From contig JAYKKT010000080.1 in NCBI GenBank assembly GCA_036023115.1, positions 12,640,001 to 12,704,000 on the forward strand: a stretch of 64,000 nt of DNA. The letters run 5' to 3'. A model generated the notes under the pieces. The model worked only from the letters and a program-made list of their open reading frames with translations. It ran no database searches and was not told where the DNA came from. Position numbers and translations under genes: made by a program. This document shows, one piece after another, positions 49,971 through 60,929 of the stretch (the stretch's first letter is position 1; every line of letters starts with the position of its first letter). Source of the stretch: Brasenia schreberi. Lineage: Eukaryota > Streptophyta > Magnoliopsida > Nymphaeales > Cabombaceae.

Positions 49971-50600
49971 GTGTTACTCTCATCTAAAGGCAAAATAGAG
50001 AGTGATTGCTACTACTACAACAAAATTGACATAGCTTGGACAACTCTTGGGCGACCTATATGTAAAACTGAAGTAAAACTGGAGTGTACACCTCATATGT
50101 ACTGTGACAACAAGAGTGCAATGTACATTGCACACAATAATATATTTCATGAATGCACGAAGCATATAGAGATGGATTGTCACTATGTTCATGAAGAGTA
50201 TCTGCAAGGACATTTAGATTTTTAATATGTTCAAACCGAGTATTAACTTGCTGATATTTTCACTAAATCCCTTCCAGCCCATGGTTTCAAGCACTGATTA
50301 GCAAACTATCAGTTGTCACCTTATCAGTTTAAAGGAATATATTAAGAAGGACAAGTCAGCCAGGGCCCTTCAGGCCACTAGGGTCATAACCTGGCCCAAC
50401 GGCTACTCTTTTAGTCGTTGGATGCTGGCCAGCGTCTCTATACTCTCTATATATGCACCTTAAGTGTTGTATTGGAATGTAAGCCGGTGTGGCTAAGCTT
50501 GTATAATCTGTCTTGAGTTATTTAATAAGGAATTTGTTCTTTTGTTGTGTTCTTTGGATCACTTGTGTGACTGATTGCTTGTTAATATGAGAAGTGATCC
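49971..50600 (+). mobile_element. Copia fragment of a second family: RNase H end and 3' LTR-like part
   Basis: It reads CTPHMYCDNKSAMYIAHNNI, then CTKHIEMDCHYVHEEYL and, after a stop, LADIFTKSLP: the C-terminal end of Copia RNase H. The following ~300 bp contain TCTATACTCTCTATATATGC and a GTTGTATTGGAATG stretch that look like part of an LTR with a promoter. It differs clearly from Copia-1, -2 and -3. Confidence 0.72.
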
Positions 50601-50689
50601 TTGCTAGACCTCAAGGAAGCACTTGAAGGTGTTGTATTGATGTTGAAGAATCTCGATATTCTTAAAACATGTACCTGCATCATACCATA

Positions 50690-50930
50690 TTCTTGTACGA
50701 AACACGATAAAATCGTATTGTATTGTACAATACGGTATTACAACATTGGTAAAAAGACTAACATTGTATCATGCTATATGGGGTTGTCTCGTATCGTATG
50801 ATACGATCCGATACGTCTCGATATTTTATCGAATATGATTTCTTAACCTAAAATCGTATCGGCTCAGGGTATAATAATATGATTTTTTCATCTCATATTA
50901 TACCGGTACACTTTTTACATTATTGATCTA
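50690..50930. repeat. GTATCG-rich remnant of a hAT subterminal region
   Basis: Words such as CTCGTATCGTATGATACG and AATCGTATCGG are dense over ~240 bp, as in the ends of hAT-3. Ends and target duplication are not visible. Confidence 0.45.
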
Positions 50931-52281
50931 ATTCTCTTGGCATAATGAGAAACTTGGTAAAGCAGTTGACTACTTGATATTTTGGTGAGTTAAATGTTGT
51001 TCCTTCTGATAGAGAAAGTCAGAAATTTTCACTCTTTGATTCAAGAATTTTCTCAAGAACTTGTAATTGTACATGACAAGACGTATGCTTTGTCAAATTG
51101 TTTCTAGTTTGAGCACGTGTAAGCTGCAATTCTTTAACATATTTGATAGCATTTCACCCTTGAAGCTAAGAGTTTCTAAGTCAGGAAATTTAATATGTGA
51201 TTCATCTTATTATATCATTACAACAGCCCATTTTCCATGACAAAAACAGACATATTGCTTACTTCTCCAAATTTTATTTAGTCTTTTTCGGTAATACTAT
51301 CTTTAAGTGGCAATTTGCAACCACATTGAAGTGTAAAATAATTGTTATTGTTCATGGAAAATGCTTAAAATAGGCCTGGTCATCATCCAACGTTCGGTTT
51401 GAAGGGAAAGCTATTAAAATGTTCTTTTTCTTGATTTTCCAAACCATCACACTCTTAGTGTTTATAGAGAGTGCAGGAGGGGAGGAGTTTACGAGAACAG
51501 GGTTGGGTGTTGGTGTGTGCAAACCAATTGTTATCAAGCATCGAATCAGATCATTTGCCTTAGTTGTTGTTTCCCTATAATTGAAATCAGATGAATGCGC
51601 TTGCTTGTGTACATAGTTGTGTTATTTATGTCTATTTGTAAAACATATATGTATAGAAGATTGCATTGTTACAAAGCATTGCCACTATACATGGATCGCA
51701 AATAATATAAGAGGTCCATACTATTTTGTATAGCTGAAATATTACTCGTGTGGGGATGATATGAGCAGAAAACCATTTCTTTTCTTTGGGGGATGGAATA
51801 AGGTGTCATCGTCCTCTAGTAGTTGAGCAACTGAATCTGAAAAAGTTTATCTGATTTTGCTTTGCATGGCCTTTGGCGCTTTTTCATTTCTCAGATATTA
51901 GTGGCATCCTCCAATACACAGAGTTTGAACTGGATTAGACCATATTACCTTTGCTTCTTGCAGTTTCATCTTTAGAGGAGCTTGACGAGCAGTAAGAAGG
52001 CAACTTCTACTTGTTACGGAGGCTTGCTTTCTTTTGAATTATTTTTAAGTTGAATCTGCAAGGGCTTCATTTCATTGTGTTGCCTGCGGTTTTTCTTTTA
52101 TTTTGTGTTTTAGCTGCAATAATAGGACTTATGTATGAGAATAGTCCAGTTACTAATGCTGCTTAAAGAAAAGTTCAGAATTAGGGATGGACAACCAAGC
52201 TGATTTTTGCTTGAATTCTGCTTTTCTTGATCATTCTGATTTGATTAACAGTGACCTTTGGTGGTTGAAAAAGCTGCTGCC
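50931..52281 (+). other. Region directly upstream of the CID5-like coding exon
   Basis: No coding motif is seen. The acceptor TTGATTAACAG near 52249 implies that at least the right part is an intron ending in the 5' UTR of the gene. Short ORFs here have no recognisable content. Confidence 0.4.
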
Positions 52282-53446
52282 ATGGAATCCAAAAAGGTCC
52301 AATTAAATCCTAATGCTCCAGTTTTCATACCTAGCTTCCAGCAGTTTTCATATGGCAAAAGTGGAAGTCATGATGCTACTCCCTCAGAGCAGACAAGTCA
52401 TGCAGATCTATATGCTCGAACTGGTGTTGTCTTGAAGGGCACCTCTGCTTTGTCAGACATTGAACCATTAGGTTCTGAAGAAGACTTCTCCAATATGGCT
52501 GAGGAGTTTCTCGAGTCAATCGAAGATCCAGTTTCAGGTGAGGCTATTGAGCAGCAGCCTGATGACGCTTTTCTTGTGAGGTCTTTAGCTGCTAATTTTC
52601 CTGGCTACTCGCAAGAATCTATACTTGATGTCTACACTGCAAATGATGGAGACGTGGAAGCTACTATTGATATGTTGACCCAACTGGAGGTATGCATGTC
52701 ATTCTTAAATTATAGTTATATATTTGTGGGATGTGTGGGCAGAAACCAACCCGGAAGGATATTCATATATTTTATGCCTCTGTGTCTTTTGTGATGCAGG
52801 CATGTGTATGTAGAGAGAGAGAGAGTGAGAGAGAGATGAAATTCAAGCCAGCCACAACTGATTTGATTGCTAAGAACAGCTCCACTGAATAATAAAAGTC
52901 ATGGTTTCATTTTCATACATAATAACATCAAACCATTTCATTGCAAAAGTTGAAAATTGCAGGATCTGTTGTTCATGAACAGATAAATCTGTCGAGGACC
53001 CAGAATTCCTTTTGGGGTGAGGCAGAGTTCAGTTGAGTGAAATTCAGATGAGATGGTCCATATTATTTTCAAAAAGGGCGAACTGATTCTTTAGATCGTT
53101 TTTTGGATTCCATCAGATTTTGGGTGAGGCTGCCTCACCTAGCACATGAGTAGGTCGGCCAATGCAGACAATGACCCAGGACAACTCTAACGTGGCCTAC
53201 CGTCTGCTGCACATGACATCCGCATATCTTTGCTTATCTGATAAGCTGTTGGCATCATCAGTGTGCTACCATTGACCTGGTTAGCCACTAACGTTTTTTA
53301 TCATCTGGTTTGCTTAACAGAATTTTGCCATTGTGGATAGCCTTCCTGACACGCTTGGCATCGGTGACATCTCAACTTTTTGGACTCCAGATGACAAGAA
53401 ACCCAGTTCATCAACAGATCCTGGATCTTCCTCAGGCGGCCATTAG
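52282..53446 (+). CDS. CID5: PAM2 + CUE domain protein, CID5-like
   Basis: The model is join(52282..52689, 53321..53446), 177 aa. I chose the ATG at 52282; the frame is open a little further upstream without another ATG. The PAM2 motif LNPNAPVFIPS lies at residues ~8-18 and binds the MLLE domain of poly(A)-binding protein. The middle has ALSDIEPLGSEEDFSNMAEE. The CUE domain (DAFLVRSLAANFPGYSQES, then VEATIDMLTQLE) is expected to bind ubiquitin. The exon ends GAG|GTATGC; the next follows GCTTAACAG in phase 0 and reads NFAIVDSLPDTLGIGDIS to GGH-stop. In Arabidopsis this architecture is found in CID5 (IPD1) and CID6. I favour CID5 because the PPD5-like gene is next to it, as I recall for At5g11440/At5g11450. 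The sequence is intact. Confidence 0.88.
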
Positions 53447-53470
53447 CCAGTGTTGTAGCAGCAGTTGAAG

Positions 53471-53650
53471 AAATGAACCTGTAACCTATCTTCGATGGGC
53501 GTCCTTGTTTTCATATAAACTGGATGTTGGTGAGAACCAAGTCTTACAATTCGTATTGTAATTTATCCATTTGAAAATGAACCTGTAACCTTTCTTCGAT
53601 GGGCCTCCTTGTTTTCATATAACTGGATGTTGGTGAGAACCAAGTCTTAC
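53471..53650 (+). repeat. Tandem duplication in the 3' UTR of the CID5-like gene
   Basis: A ~77 bp segment beginning AAATGAACCTGTAACC and ending AACCAAGTCTTAC occurs at 53471-53547 and 53575-53650, with only a few differences. Both copies lie after the TAG stop, so the transcript probably carries both. Confidence 0.88.
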
Positions 53651-54747
53651 CCTGTAATCTTGTTACAGAGACATGTCTATATCTGATCCACTTGTTGTTC
53701 ATTCAATTCCATGGCTATGATACTTGCAATGCAAAAAATGATTCTCTTGTGTATTTTCTCGTAACTATTTTCTGCTGATCCATTCTACCCATATCGTCTA
53801 ACCTCTGCTACTGAATTATCGTTGCTGGAGGATCAATTTATGCAGTTGTTTCTTTGGTGTGATGTGCTCTGATGATGCTTATGTTTAGTCAAAATGATGT
53901 ACGAATTAGGGTGTCAAACAGCTGAATCACTTTGTGATAGAGGGTGGCAGATACCATACATTACCAAGCTGAATTTGGTTAATCAGGCCATACCAGATGA
54001 ACATGCGGGGTATCGAAACCCTTAGAGCGGATTCTAGCCAGACATGCTATTCCCCTTTGGATCATCTACTATGGTTTTTCAGGAACTTGCATTTTCAGTA
54101 TTATAGGTTTTCATTTCCTCTGTGCCCAACACTTGCTATATAATGATGTGAAGGTTCACGTCTTCTGAAGATCACTACAAACCTTAGAAATTAAAATTAT
54201 GTGGCATGATGAGAAACTTATTCAGACATAAAATAGAGCACAATGACTACTAAGAACATTGTATCTGAACCCCACTTGATTAGGGCTTGGCTATGGCTTT
54301 GGTTTTGGGGTAATCGAGCTTGTGGTTTTGAATTACGAGATTGCAAATGATGATTAAGATGGTTGATCGGCCTCTAACAAATAGACGTGCCAGTTGGTTG
54401 TGAGCCTCGTATTCTATATCTACTTATTCTCAACAGATCGGAGTAAACACCCCGAAAATCCCACCTTAATCACAAGTCCAGATTTAATTGACCTGAAAGG
54501 TACATAAAGAAAACATCAATTTCAAAAACAAATATAAAAGTAGAATGGGTACAAGCTTCACGTCAACTATAATAAAGGAGTTTTGATCAGACTGCCTTAC
54601 TGACAAGCCAATATCAATACATGAGGAAAACAAAGGTCACGACTAACCCAAAAGAAATCAAATACGATGATAGCAAATAAAGGAAAGGTAGGACATCCAA
54701 TGCATAGGACTAAGGACCATCATACATGGAAAGGCCAGGTACATTGT
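53651..54747. other. 3' flank of the CID5-like gene; nothing recognised
   Basis: Moderately AT-rich sequence without a coding frame of note. The first part may still be 3' UTR. It ends where homology to hAT-3 begins. Confidence 0.4.
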
Positions 54748-55360
54748 TTGTTTTCAATTGTTAATATTACTTACTAATTGTTTATCTTTGTTTGTGTCGT
54801 AGGCAATTAAAAAAAGTAAATAGAGAAGAAAGTCAGTTCGATCCAATAAGTTTGGATAATTTTGATATATTAGAAGATTGGGTTATGGAAGACACTGAAG
54901 AAAATGCCCTCTTAACAGAAGAAGACGTTGCCTGGATTAATTTGGAAGGAGCGCAACAACATTATGGAGATGAAGAATTTGATTTTGAAGAAAAAGGTGT
55001 GGGTGTGGCTGATGATGATGAGGATCTGCAACAAGGAGAAGATGAAGATTATTTAGTTGATGATCCTGATTACAATTTGTAAAATGTAACATTATATGTA
55101 ATTGTAGTGTACTGTAAACTATGTCTGTATTTTATTTTTTGGATTCAAAATATGTAAATTTGGATGTAATTGTTCAATGCTGAATGCTCAATCTGTACTA
55201 AACTTACATTATATAAATTTAAAGCAATTATCAGATTTTTCCTGTTTTTTTTTTTAATTTTTAATTAATTTTTGTATTATTTTAATATTAAAGTACGATA
55301 CGATACGCCCGTATCATGGAGCCCAGTGATACACAATACGATACGCGTTAGACAACACTG
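54748..55360 (+). mobile_element. Truncated hAT-3 family copy (3' end only)
   Basis: The sequence matches 34542-~35190 of hAT-3, inverted. It holds the intron end, the last exon (54800-55082, the acidic tail [13 protein letters not shown]), the 3' UTR, the CGATACGATACG array and the terminal AGACAACACTG at 55360. The two acidic tails differ at only a few residues. The other ~2.7 kb of the element are absent. No target duplication can be checked with one end missing. Confidence 0.88.
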
Positions 55361-55428
55361 ACTAAAACACCCTGTCCTGCCATTGAGATAACACTCTCAG
55401 TGCAGTAGCATGTCAATTCAACAAATGC

Positions 55429-55707
55429 TTATTTGAATTTTTTTTGAAAAGCTAATCATAGGTTCTTCTCTCCATCGGAATAAGAGGATGATTATGCTCA
55501 TTACTAAACTTGTTGAAGAGATGAAATATAACCAAAGTGTATCTTTTTGACTAGAGGTTAAATATATTATCAGAAGAAGAATTAGGCCAAAATTAGGATA
55601 CATTCTGGGAAAATAAAACTTCCATTGAAGAGAAGCAAATGAAACGCTTTCATAAAAATTCTCGTAGAATCGAGAATGAAGTTTTCATTCTGGACATGCC
55701 AGATCAT
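55429..55707 (-). pseudogene. ndhB: Nuclear copy of plastid ndhB (5' part)
   Basis: On - from the ATG at 55707 the sequence reads [20 protein letters not shown], then [18 protein letters not shown], a region with a frame slip and a stop, then [17 protein letters not shown] and [13 protein letters not shown]. This is the N-terminal part of the plastid NADH dehydrogenase-like subunit B. It ends abruptly near 55429 after about 90 codons. Stops and substitutions show it is not plastid DNA but an old nuclear insertion (NUPT). Confidence 0.9.
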
Positions 55708-56330
55708 GAATTAGTAACTGCATCCAATCTCCGAAAAAGTCCCAATTGTTTCGAACTTTCTATTTTTGGAATGGGATATTTACGGAATCCCCATGAAGAG
55801 GATCAATCTCTATATAGACACATAGATCCATGGATCCATACATCATAATATAAAGTACTCTCAGGTTTGGTAGAGAGATCCTTATTGGTACGAAAAAGGT
55901 TGAAGGCTTCCCAAGATAAAATTCCTCATGGCAATACAAATGAATCAGAATGAGAGGATGTAGCATCAGAGTACATCGATAGTGCTTGCTATCTTTGGTG
56001 GGGAAGAAATAAGTCAACAAAAGAAAGCTTCTCTAAGGGAAGGCATGAATATAGGTCATATAGTGTAAAAAAAGAAGAACGGCATATGCAAGGAGAGCAC
56101 TGTGAATCTCAAAACAGGCTTAGAATTCCTAATGAGGAAGATAAATAGATAGATATCAATGAGGGACCATAGTTTAAGACCAAGAGTGAAGTTAGGGACA
56201 AAGAAGATAATAAAGAAGAAGATGAGGCAATGTTACATAGAAGCCCCACCCAATAGATAGTTGCCATCCAAGGTCTTGACATTCCATGGATAGTTAGAGA
56301 GGGTTCAAGGAGATGTTTCATCAGCATAAA
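55708..56330 (-). other. Probable continuation of the plastid insertion (upstream of ndhB)
   Basis: The 120-200 bp right of the ndhB start code are unlike their AT-repeat neighbours and would be the plastid spacer towards trnL-CAA. No trnL is visible. The right limit is set only by the start of LINE endonuclease homology at ~56340, so it is uncertain. Confidence 0.4.
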
Positions 56331-56339
56331 AAGATAAGG

Positions 56340-57015
56340 GAAGCTCAAGTCCAAAGCTTCTACTCCTAACACTAATTTCATCATCATAATTCGGTTCTCA
56401 TATCATTGCATATTCACTATACTATCCTTTAAATTTTTATTAATGATAATACCAACTCCATTTCAAGTCTTTTTCTTTCATGAGTACCATAATTTAAAAC
56501 TTATTCTTAATCTTTGTTTTTTCTCTAACCCATTTTGCCTCTTGTAAGCATAGAATGTTAATCCTTTTTCTAATTATAGTATCTACCACCTTTATTAGCT
56601 TATTAGTCAATGTTCCAATATTCTAAGTATTAAATGAATCTTATTATCGAAGACTAACTTTTTTATGTCCTACATACATTCATGTTTAAAATGCGGAAAT
56701 CCTACCTGTAAATTGTTCACTATATTCAGGTGACGATGTAGCAAGACTACCTTCTTTACCCACACCCGTCTATGATGTGGGAACCCTCTTTGCAAATGTT
56801 TCACTACTTCCAAGCGAAGATGTAGAGGTCATTGCTTACTTTTCACTATATTTGGGATCTATAATATGCGTCTCTAAGAGGAGATATCCTGACATAATGC
56901 TCATAGTGTAGAATCTGTAGTAGATAAATCCAACAAAGTTTTACGCTAGCTATGAGAAGCCTAATGCAATCCTCTTCCTTTATCCAAGCTCAGACCGACC
57001 ATATTACTCATACAT
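56340..57015 (-). mobile_element. RTE LINE 5' fragment with endonuclease start
   Basis: On - it reads NIGTLTNKLIKVVDTIIRK, then INILCLQEAKWVREKTKI, the first catalytic region of the APE-type endonuclease, and ENRIMMMKLVLGVEA. Upstream, to ~57010, lies the RTE 5' end (GGTCGGTCTGAGCTTGG, AGGAAGAGGATTGCATTAGG). This start region is shared with the short derivatives at 21680 and 25491. It is cut off after the first part of the endonuclease, where plastid-like DNA begins. Confidence 0.8.
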
Positions 57016-57034
57016 GTAATATATATACCGACCA

Positions 57035-57048
57035 TATACTCATACATG

Positions 57049-57096
<48 letters not shown>

Positions 57097-57170
57097 TTAA
57101 TGGAGAACTATATATATACATGTAATTGAAAAACTATACATACATATATATAACATATATATGGCTCATA

Positions 57171-57231
<61 letters not shown>

Positions 57232-57295
57232 GAAAAATATACATACATACATACATATATATATATATATAGTATATATATACACGCACATGTAC

Positions 57296-57347
<52 letters not shown>

Positions 57348-57480
57348 CCACACACATATACACACACTAAAAAACTATACATGTAACAAATAAAACTTTA
57401 CATATATAAATGTTATAAAAAAACTATACATATATAATATATATACATGTAATAAAAAACTATACATATATTTATATAAA
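57035..57480. repeat. TA and TG microsatellite cluster
   Basis: Long TA runs lie at ~57040-57092 and 57174-57228, TA with CATA variants at 57240-57320, and about 14 TG units at ~57317-57344. Repeats of AAAAAACTATACATAT form a higher-order pattern to 57480. ORFs here are artefacts. Confidence 0.92.
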
Positions 57481-57519
57481 ATATATTTTTTATATGTGGA
57501 CCAGCTCACACATATTTTT

Positions 57520-58836
57520 TATATAAGAACAAGGGAGACATTCAAAATTGTGCGAATTATCGAGGTATCAAGTTAATGAGTCATACTATGAAATTATGGG
57601 AAAGAATTATCGAACGTAGGTTAAGACAAGTATCAAGTACAACAGAGAACCAATTTGGATTTATGCCAAGCAGATCTACTATTGAAGCGATTCACCTTTT
57701 GAGACGTCTTATGGAACATTTTAGAGCAAAAAAGAAAGACCTTCACATGATATTTATTGATCTAGAAAAAGCTTATGATAGGGTACCGAGGGAGGTTCTT
57801 TGGAGAACTTTAGAAAAAAGAAGTATCCCATTGACATATATTAACCTTATAAGAGACATGTATGATGGTGCAAAAACATGTGTGAGGACTCATGAAGGAA
57901 CGACAGACTTCTTTGAAGTTAATATTGGGTTACATCAAGGATCAACTTTAAGTCCATACTTATTTATAATGGTGATGGATGAGTTAACAAAACATATTCA
58001 AGATGAAGTACCTTGGTGTATGTTATTTGCAGATGACATTGTATTAGTGGAGGAGTCTAAGGAAAATGTTAATAGGAAATTGGAACTATGGAGAGAAACA
58101 TTAGAAAGCAAAGGCCACCGACTTAGTAGAACAAAGACAGAATATATGGAATGTAAGTTTGATCAATTGGCTACTTCAGAGGACATAGAAATTAAAATTG
58201 GCACACATTGCATTCCCCAAAAGGAAAGTTTTAAATACCTAGGGTCAATTTTTTAAAGTGAGGGAAGAATTGATGGAGATGTTACACATAGAATTAATGC
58301 TGGTTGGTTAAAATGGAGAGGAGCATAAGGTATTCTTTGTGATAAGAAGATACCATTAAAATTAAAAGGTAAATATTATAGAGCAGCAATTAGGCCTGCC
58401 ATGTTTTATGGTTCTGAGTGTTGGGCAATTAATCATCAACATGTACAAAAGATGTCTGTGACAGAAATGAAGATGTTGAGATGGATGAGTGGTCATACAA
58501 GAAAAGACCGTATACATAATGAGGTTATTAGAAACAAATTAGGAGTGTCACCAATAGAGGATAAAATGAGAGAACATCGTTTAAGATGGTTTGGACATAT
58601 AGAAAGAAGATCAAAAGAAGAACCTGTAAGAAGATTAGAAAAACTAAATTTGGAAAGTATTAAAAGAGGTAGAGGACGACCACAAAAGTGTTGGAAAGAA
58701 ACAATAAAGAATGATCTAGCTTATTGGGAGTTAACTGCTAACATGACACATGATAGGGATCTGTGGAAACAAAGAATCCATGTAGCCGACCCCGTCTAGT
58801 ATGGGAAAAGGCTTAGTTGTTGTTGTTGTTGTTGTT
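57520..58836 (+). mobile_element. RTE LINE (RTE-3), 5'-truncated, best-preserved copy
   Basis: The left flank GGACCAGCTCACACAT (57498) and right flank GGACCAACTCACAT (58837-58850) form an imperfect target duplication. The insertion holds the RT half and the 3' end: GACCCCGTCTAGTATGGG on +-strand reading, then about seven TTG repeats. It lacks the endonuclease. The TTG tail and RT type place it in the RTE clade. Confidence 0.9.
57523..58799 (+). pseudogene. RTE-3 reverse transcriptase and C-terminal domain, two stops
   Basis: It reads [60 protein letters not shown] and the catalytic [13 protein letters not shown], all intact. A TAA at 58254 (after YLGSIF) and a TAA at ~58326 (WRGA-stop-GIL) interrupt it. 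The C-terminal part then runs open to 58799 (MFYGSECWAINHQHVQKMSV ... [11 protein letters not shown]). Apart from these two stops the frame is whole, so this is the youngest RTE protein in the window. Confidence 0.9.
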
Positions 58837-58850
58837 GGACCAACTCACAT

Positions 58851-60929
58851 TTTCACCGGCCCACAAGGGCTGGGGCCGGGCTGGCTGACCCAGCTCATAT
58901 TGACATCTCTATGTATAAATAACAATTATTTAAGTGAGACCCTCGTATCATTCACGGCACATGGAAACGAGTGCATTTGCTCATGGAGTGTTGCCGGTTC
59001 AATCGGGGTGCAACGGCACACAAACCCACTGGCAGTTGGCAAGCGGTTGGAAGACATTCAAATTCAAAGGGATTTCGAATTTGAAAACCTCTATCGAAGG
59101 CTTTAAATAGCCCACGTTGACCAGGAGTCTAGGATCCTAAGCATTCGGTGAATAATCTTACATAAGTATTTCCTAGTTCAATTAACATGATCAAAAGATA
59201 GTTGAATTAAAAGTATTGTATAAATCATATTGTTGCACATTAACTGCTTTTTATTTTGTCATCTTCACCGTTCATATTAAAGATTGAGTTATAGAGATGT
59301 TTATGTAAGATTATACATTAAAAGACATTATGCATTTACTACTCTCTTCCTCTCTCTCTCTATATATATATATATAAATAAAAAGATTAAGAGAAACGTG
59401 TATCTAAAAAACACCTAACCATTCAATCAGCAAAGAAAGATCTATAATAATAACAAGAAAACAACTTTTCAATGGCTGTCCATTTTGAGTAAAAAAGGAA
59501 AAAGTTGCTTTTGCATTTTGAGTGGCTATACTGTTTAATTCCAAACCATATCTTTGATCCAATAGTCACACAGTGGTTTGCATCTTTGACATAAAAGTGG
59601 GTTGTGTACACTATGTTATGTACATATTTATTACAAGTCAATCAGCAAAGATCCATCTTCTCTCTCCTCATCCCTCCCTCCGTCTCTCACGCTCTGTATG
59701 TACATATTTATTACCTTCGTATTTGTTTATTCTTTTCTGTTTTCGAAATTTGAAAAAATTGTATCTGTTACATAATCGATCTGGTATGGTTTAAGAAGTG
59801 TTGATGCTGGAAGTCTAGGAGATGTGATGTGCACCTGATGGAGGAGGTCGGTTTAACCCTACGATATAGAGAAACCTCGGGACATGTAAGATAGTAATGA
59901 CAATTAATCGGAAGTTGAGATTAGAAGACTGAAGAAATAAGCGAAGGAAGAACTCGCATCTTGCCGCTTCAAAAGAAGTCTATAAATAGTAATTTGAACC
60001 AATCAATAGATGCACTGAACATCACCAGTCCTTCACTGTGGCGTAACTTAGCCTTCTGTCAACTCTCCCTTCGATGCAACAATATTTCCCCCCACTTCAT
60101 TATTTGCCTCGCTGTTGGCAATCGGCTGGAGTGCATAATGTTGACGATATTATGATACGTTCAACCAAAATACTGAGACTTAATACATCCTTTGATACAC
60201 TTAGTGAAACATGCCAACCTTGATACTATGTGATATATGGGGACATATTTTGGATGGGTGTACCCGGTGGCTTCTTACACCGCTAACTGTGAACATGGTT
60301 CGCCAGTTTAGAGTTCACGTGTGCCGACGTCGGACGATCCATCTGGGCTACCCTCAGCTTCTCATGTGGCCCGATTGTAGCATGAGAACAATTCATCTAG
60401 TTTCAATCCTTAGGTCAACAATGAGACGACATTTGAATGTTTGAAGCCATCCTTCTTAGACTGGTTACAAGCTCACATTGGAGATGTTGAGTCTTTATTC
60501 CATCTCATTTTAGAGACCATGACAACAATGATCATGAATCATCTAGCCATCTTAAGAGAACAAGAATCTCCAAGAGAGAAGCGAAAGTTGGCAACTGAAA
60601 CACTTGTTTTGGCTCATACTCATCCATGGCTTATCTTTGGTATATGAATGGAAAGTTTTGCCATTCCCGAGCCCTCTGCAACCCAACGACCAAATTTTTA
60701 GTATGCACATGTAACATCACACAGGCCACTGAACCTGAGGCCCAGGCTGATCAGTCATTTCCTATACTACCATTTTCATATGCGCTGCCTGTGGGGCAAC
60801 TGTCCACCCTTGGGAGAGTTCATGCCCTAGTTAACATTGTCAGAGGGCATGTACCAAGCTCCTTAGCTACTGATCCCTCTACTTGTACCCAACTTCGTAG
60901 CGCCTCAAGTAGATGTAGACTTTCTTCCA
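58851..60929. other. Intergenic stretch; no gene recognised
   Basis: Just right of RTE-3 lies GGCCGGGCTGGCTGACCCAG and GACATCTCTA, which look like the end of a hAT-type MITE split by the LINE. A CT/TA microsatellite is at 59349-59376. The ORFs at 60211-60940 show no family motif. Confidence 0.35.

Noticed and set aside
55639..55848. 69-codon ORF on + ([15 protein letters not shown]...)
   Set aside because: It is the antisense strand of the plastid ndhB start and its spacer; the minus strand gives the true NdhB protein.
57035..57480. CRISPR-like or satellite array
   Set aside because: The units are dinucleotide repeats with variants, not spaced direct repeats, and the genome is a plant's.
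55429..58836. Inverted RTE 5' half followed by a forward 3' half, suggesting twin priming
   Set aside because: The 3' half has its own flanking duplication (GGACCA-CTCACA) and a microsatellite cluster separates the two, so they are independent events.
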